From: Acidobacteriota bacterium
GTDB lineage: Bacteria; Acidobacteriota; Vicinamibacteria; Vicinamibacterales; CAVVIG01
Reading direction: 5' to 3'
Length of the DNA: 14,334 bases
Assembly: GCA_003222455.1 (NCBI GenBank)
Contig: QHWF01000432.1
Coordinates: 1 to 14,334, forward strand
Of the stretch, positions 13,080-14,334 are shown in pieces. How positions within the stretch are numbered: position 1 is the first letter of the stretch; each line of letters starts with the position of its first letter. The position numbers and the translations under genes are program-made. Under the pieces are notes generated by a model, which did not search any database, was not told the DNA's origin, and saw nothing but the letters and a program-made list of their open reading frames with translations.

Positions 13080-14287
13080 CCCCTCGTACGATTCTGGCCC
13101 GCCGCGTCACCGCGGCGCTCGATGCGTCTCCGTCCCGGATCCCGGTCCTGCTAGGCGGATGTGGCAGCGGACGAACGACGCTCCTGCAGCAGTTGCGGGA
13201 GCGGATCGGACGGACCAGCGCCCAGTACATCGACGTCGAACGGACGGCGACGACGCCTGAGCGCTTTCTTCGCGCGGTGACCGCCGTGTCGGTCTTCCCC
13301 GTCACGGAGGCGCCGCCGCCGGGTCCCGGCAGCGCGCGTGTCGCGTTCGACGCGACGATCGGTCTGTTCGGCCACGCGACGACCGCCGCGAGCCAGCCGG
13401 CCACCTTTCTCCTCGACGAGTTTCTCGAGCTGCGGACGTTCGAGAGCTTCCCCGGCCTGCGGCGCGTGCTGTCCGAGTTCGCCGACGGCATTGCGGTCAG
13501 CGGTAACCATTTCGTGCTCACGAGCCGCTACATCGCTCGGGCACTCCGGCTGCTGCGCGACCGATCGGCCCGCTTCGAGGTGATCCACATGCCGGCGCTG
13601 ACGTCCGAGGACACGCTCGACATCCTCGGGCTGGTGGGTACCGAGGGCAGGCGCGCGGATGAAAGCGATCTGCCGGCCCCGCCCGGAACACGACGTCCCG
13701 ACACGCATGAAGCCGAGTACCTGGCGCGCACGGTCCTGAGCCTCGCCGACGGCCGCCCGATCTACGTGCGCGCCATTGCCGACGAGCTCGCCGCCATGCG
13801 CGAGCACGGCACGCCGGGAAGCGGCGACGCCGTGAGCGCGATGGTTGCGCTCTTTTCCCCCGATGCGCGCCTCGCCCGCCAGTGCGGTTTCTGTTACGAG
13901 CTGCGCCTGCATCGCGCGCGCGGGTACGGGGCGCTCAAGGCCATCCTCGAGATTCTCGGCGAGGATGAAGGACTCACGCTCACCGAGATTTCCCAGCGGC
14001 TCCGACGGACGCCGGGCTCGACGAAGGACTATCTGTCCTGGCTCGAGGACGTGGATCTCGTGATCGCCCGGCAGAAGCGGTACGCTTTTGCCGATCCGCT
14101 GCTCCGCCTCTGGGTCCGTCTGTACTGCCGTCCCTCGGCGCCGACCGAGGACGACCTCGCGCGTGAGGTCCACCAGTATGCGCTGCCGCGCCTGCCGCCG
14201 CAGGTCGAACCGCCAGCCACGCCGAAGGCGGAACCGGCATTCGCGATGGTCGGAGGACCGCCGAGCGGCATTATCGAGATCGACTAA
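13073..14287 (+). CDS. Archaeal-type AAA/STAND-like ATPase with winged helix, coupled to hutU
   Basis: This 404-residue protein has a P-loop at 25-38, VLLGGCGSGRTTLL, in which the invariant Walker A Lys is Arg34; a Walker B-like strand ATFLLDEFLEL; and a sensor-like HFVLTSRY. About residues 286-335 form a winged-helix-like unit (LTLTEISQRLRRTPGSTKDYLSWLED), followed by RYAFADPLLRLWVRLY, a block typical of archaeal-type ATPases (ATPase_2 group), then a Pro-rich tail. Some such ATPases are regulators or toxin/defence-like proteins; a role here is unknown. The ATG lies within the end of hutU (ATGTTGA, 7-nt overlap), so translation is probably coupled and the product may serve histidine use. No ribosome site independent of hutU is obvious; GGAAGG lies just upstream. 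Confidence 0.8.
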   Translation: MLTPRTILARRVTAALDASPSRIPVLLGGCGSGRTTLLQQLRERIGRTSAQYIDVERTATTPERFLRAVTAVSVFPVTEAPPPGPGSARVAFDATIGLFGHATTAASQPATFLLDEFLELRTFESFPGLRRVLSEFADGIAVSGNHFVLTSRYIARALRLLRDRSARFEVIHMPALTSEDTLDILGLVGTEGRRADESDLPAPPGTRRPDTHEAEYLARTVLSLADGRPIYVRAIADELAAMREHGTPGSGDAVSAMVALFSPDARLARQCGFCYELRLHRARGYGALKAILEILGEDEGLTLTEISQRLRRTPGSTKDYLSWLEDVDLVIARQKRYAFADPLLRLWVRLYCRPSAPTEDDLAREVHQYALPRLPPQVEPPATPKAEPAFAMVGGPPSGIIEID

Positions 14288-14334
14288 TTCAGAATTGGGA
14301 ATTCGGAATTCAGAATGCGGACGGAATTTGGAAT
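14288..14334 (+). repeat. GAATNNN 7-nt repeat after the ATPase gene (runs off the edge)
   Basis: Directly after the stop codon come 7-nt steps GAATTGG, GAATTCG, GAATTCA, GAATGCG, then GAATTTG and GAAT after a short break. The family is AT-richer than its surroundings and continues past the window edge. It shares the 7-nt period, but not the unit, with the purA and hutH-adjacent arrays. Confidence 0.8.

Noticed and set aside
13073..13120. ATPase considered as an intact standard P-loop NTPase
   Set aside because: The Walker A Lys position is Arg34 (codon CGA), so normal hydrolysis was not assumed; the change is reported as a finding.

Overview
This is a GC-rich bacterial chromosomal window that most resembles Acidobacteriota, possibly the Vicinamibacteria. 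That is an inference from gene style: an MPPWHADP-type cytochrome c, a receiver with a C-terminal zinc ribbon, a receiver/HD-GYP protein, a PilZ protein with a degenerate receiver, and intergenic gaps full of short periodic repeats. No rRNA, tRNA, CRISPR array, transposase or phage gene was seen. It reads as ordinary chromosome with unusual repeats.

Layout. At 1-765 (minus, cut by the left edge) lies a secreted cytochrome c joined to a copper-monooxygenase-like region. A 434-bp gap with palindromes follows. A response regulator (1200-1922, +) converges on a receiver/HD-GYP c-di-GMP phosphodiesterase (1948-2955, -). A SYLF-domain protein (3021-3695, +) converges, across a G-rich 9-nt repeat hairpin, on a secreted PA-IL/LecA-like protein (3833-4690, -). 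Signal peptidase I (4833-5474, +) converges on an acyl-CoA synthetase (5595-7208, -), which is bracketed by two copies of one hairpin repeat. A PilZ protein (7395-8099, +) converges on purA (8173-9459, -). The right end carries histidine degradation: hutH (9738-11333), hutU (11409-13079) and a translationally coupled archaeal-type ATPase (13073-14287), all plus strand.

How the genes relate. HutH and HutU are the first two enzymes of histidine catabolism (histidine to urocanate to imidazolonepropionate); hutI and hutG are not in the window. The HD-GYP and PilZ proteins are a potential c-di-GMP breakdown/effector pair but are not in one operon. The other genes are unrelated housekeeping or envelope genes, arranged mostly as convergent and divergent pairs.

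The most interesting signals are these. (1) Six or seven loci carry short tandem repeats with a strict 7-nt or 9-nt period, often with an inverted half. One is inserted in frame inside hutH, adding about 26 residues; one supplies the C-terminus of PurA; two sit against the start codons of purA and hutH. (2) The urocanase has Leu at the position of the classical active-site Cys. (3) The ATPase coupled to hutU has Arg in place of the Walker A Lys. (4) The orphan receiver has Glu at the phosphoacceptor position. (5) A perfect 10-bp inverted repeat could sequester the Shine-Dalgarno sequence of the PA-IL-like gene.
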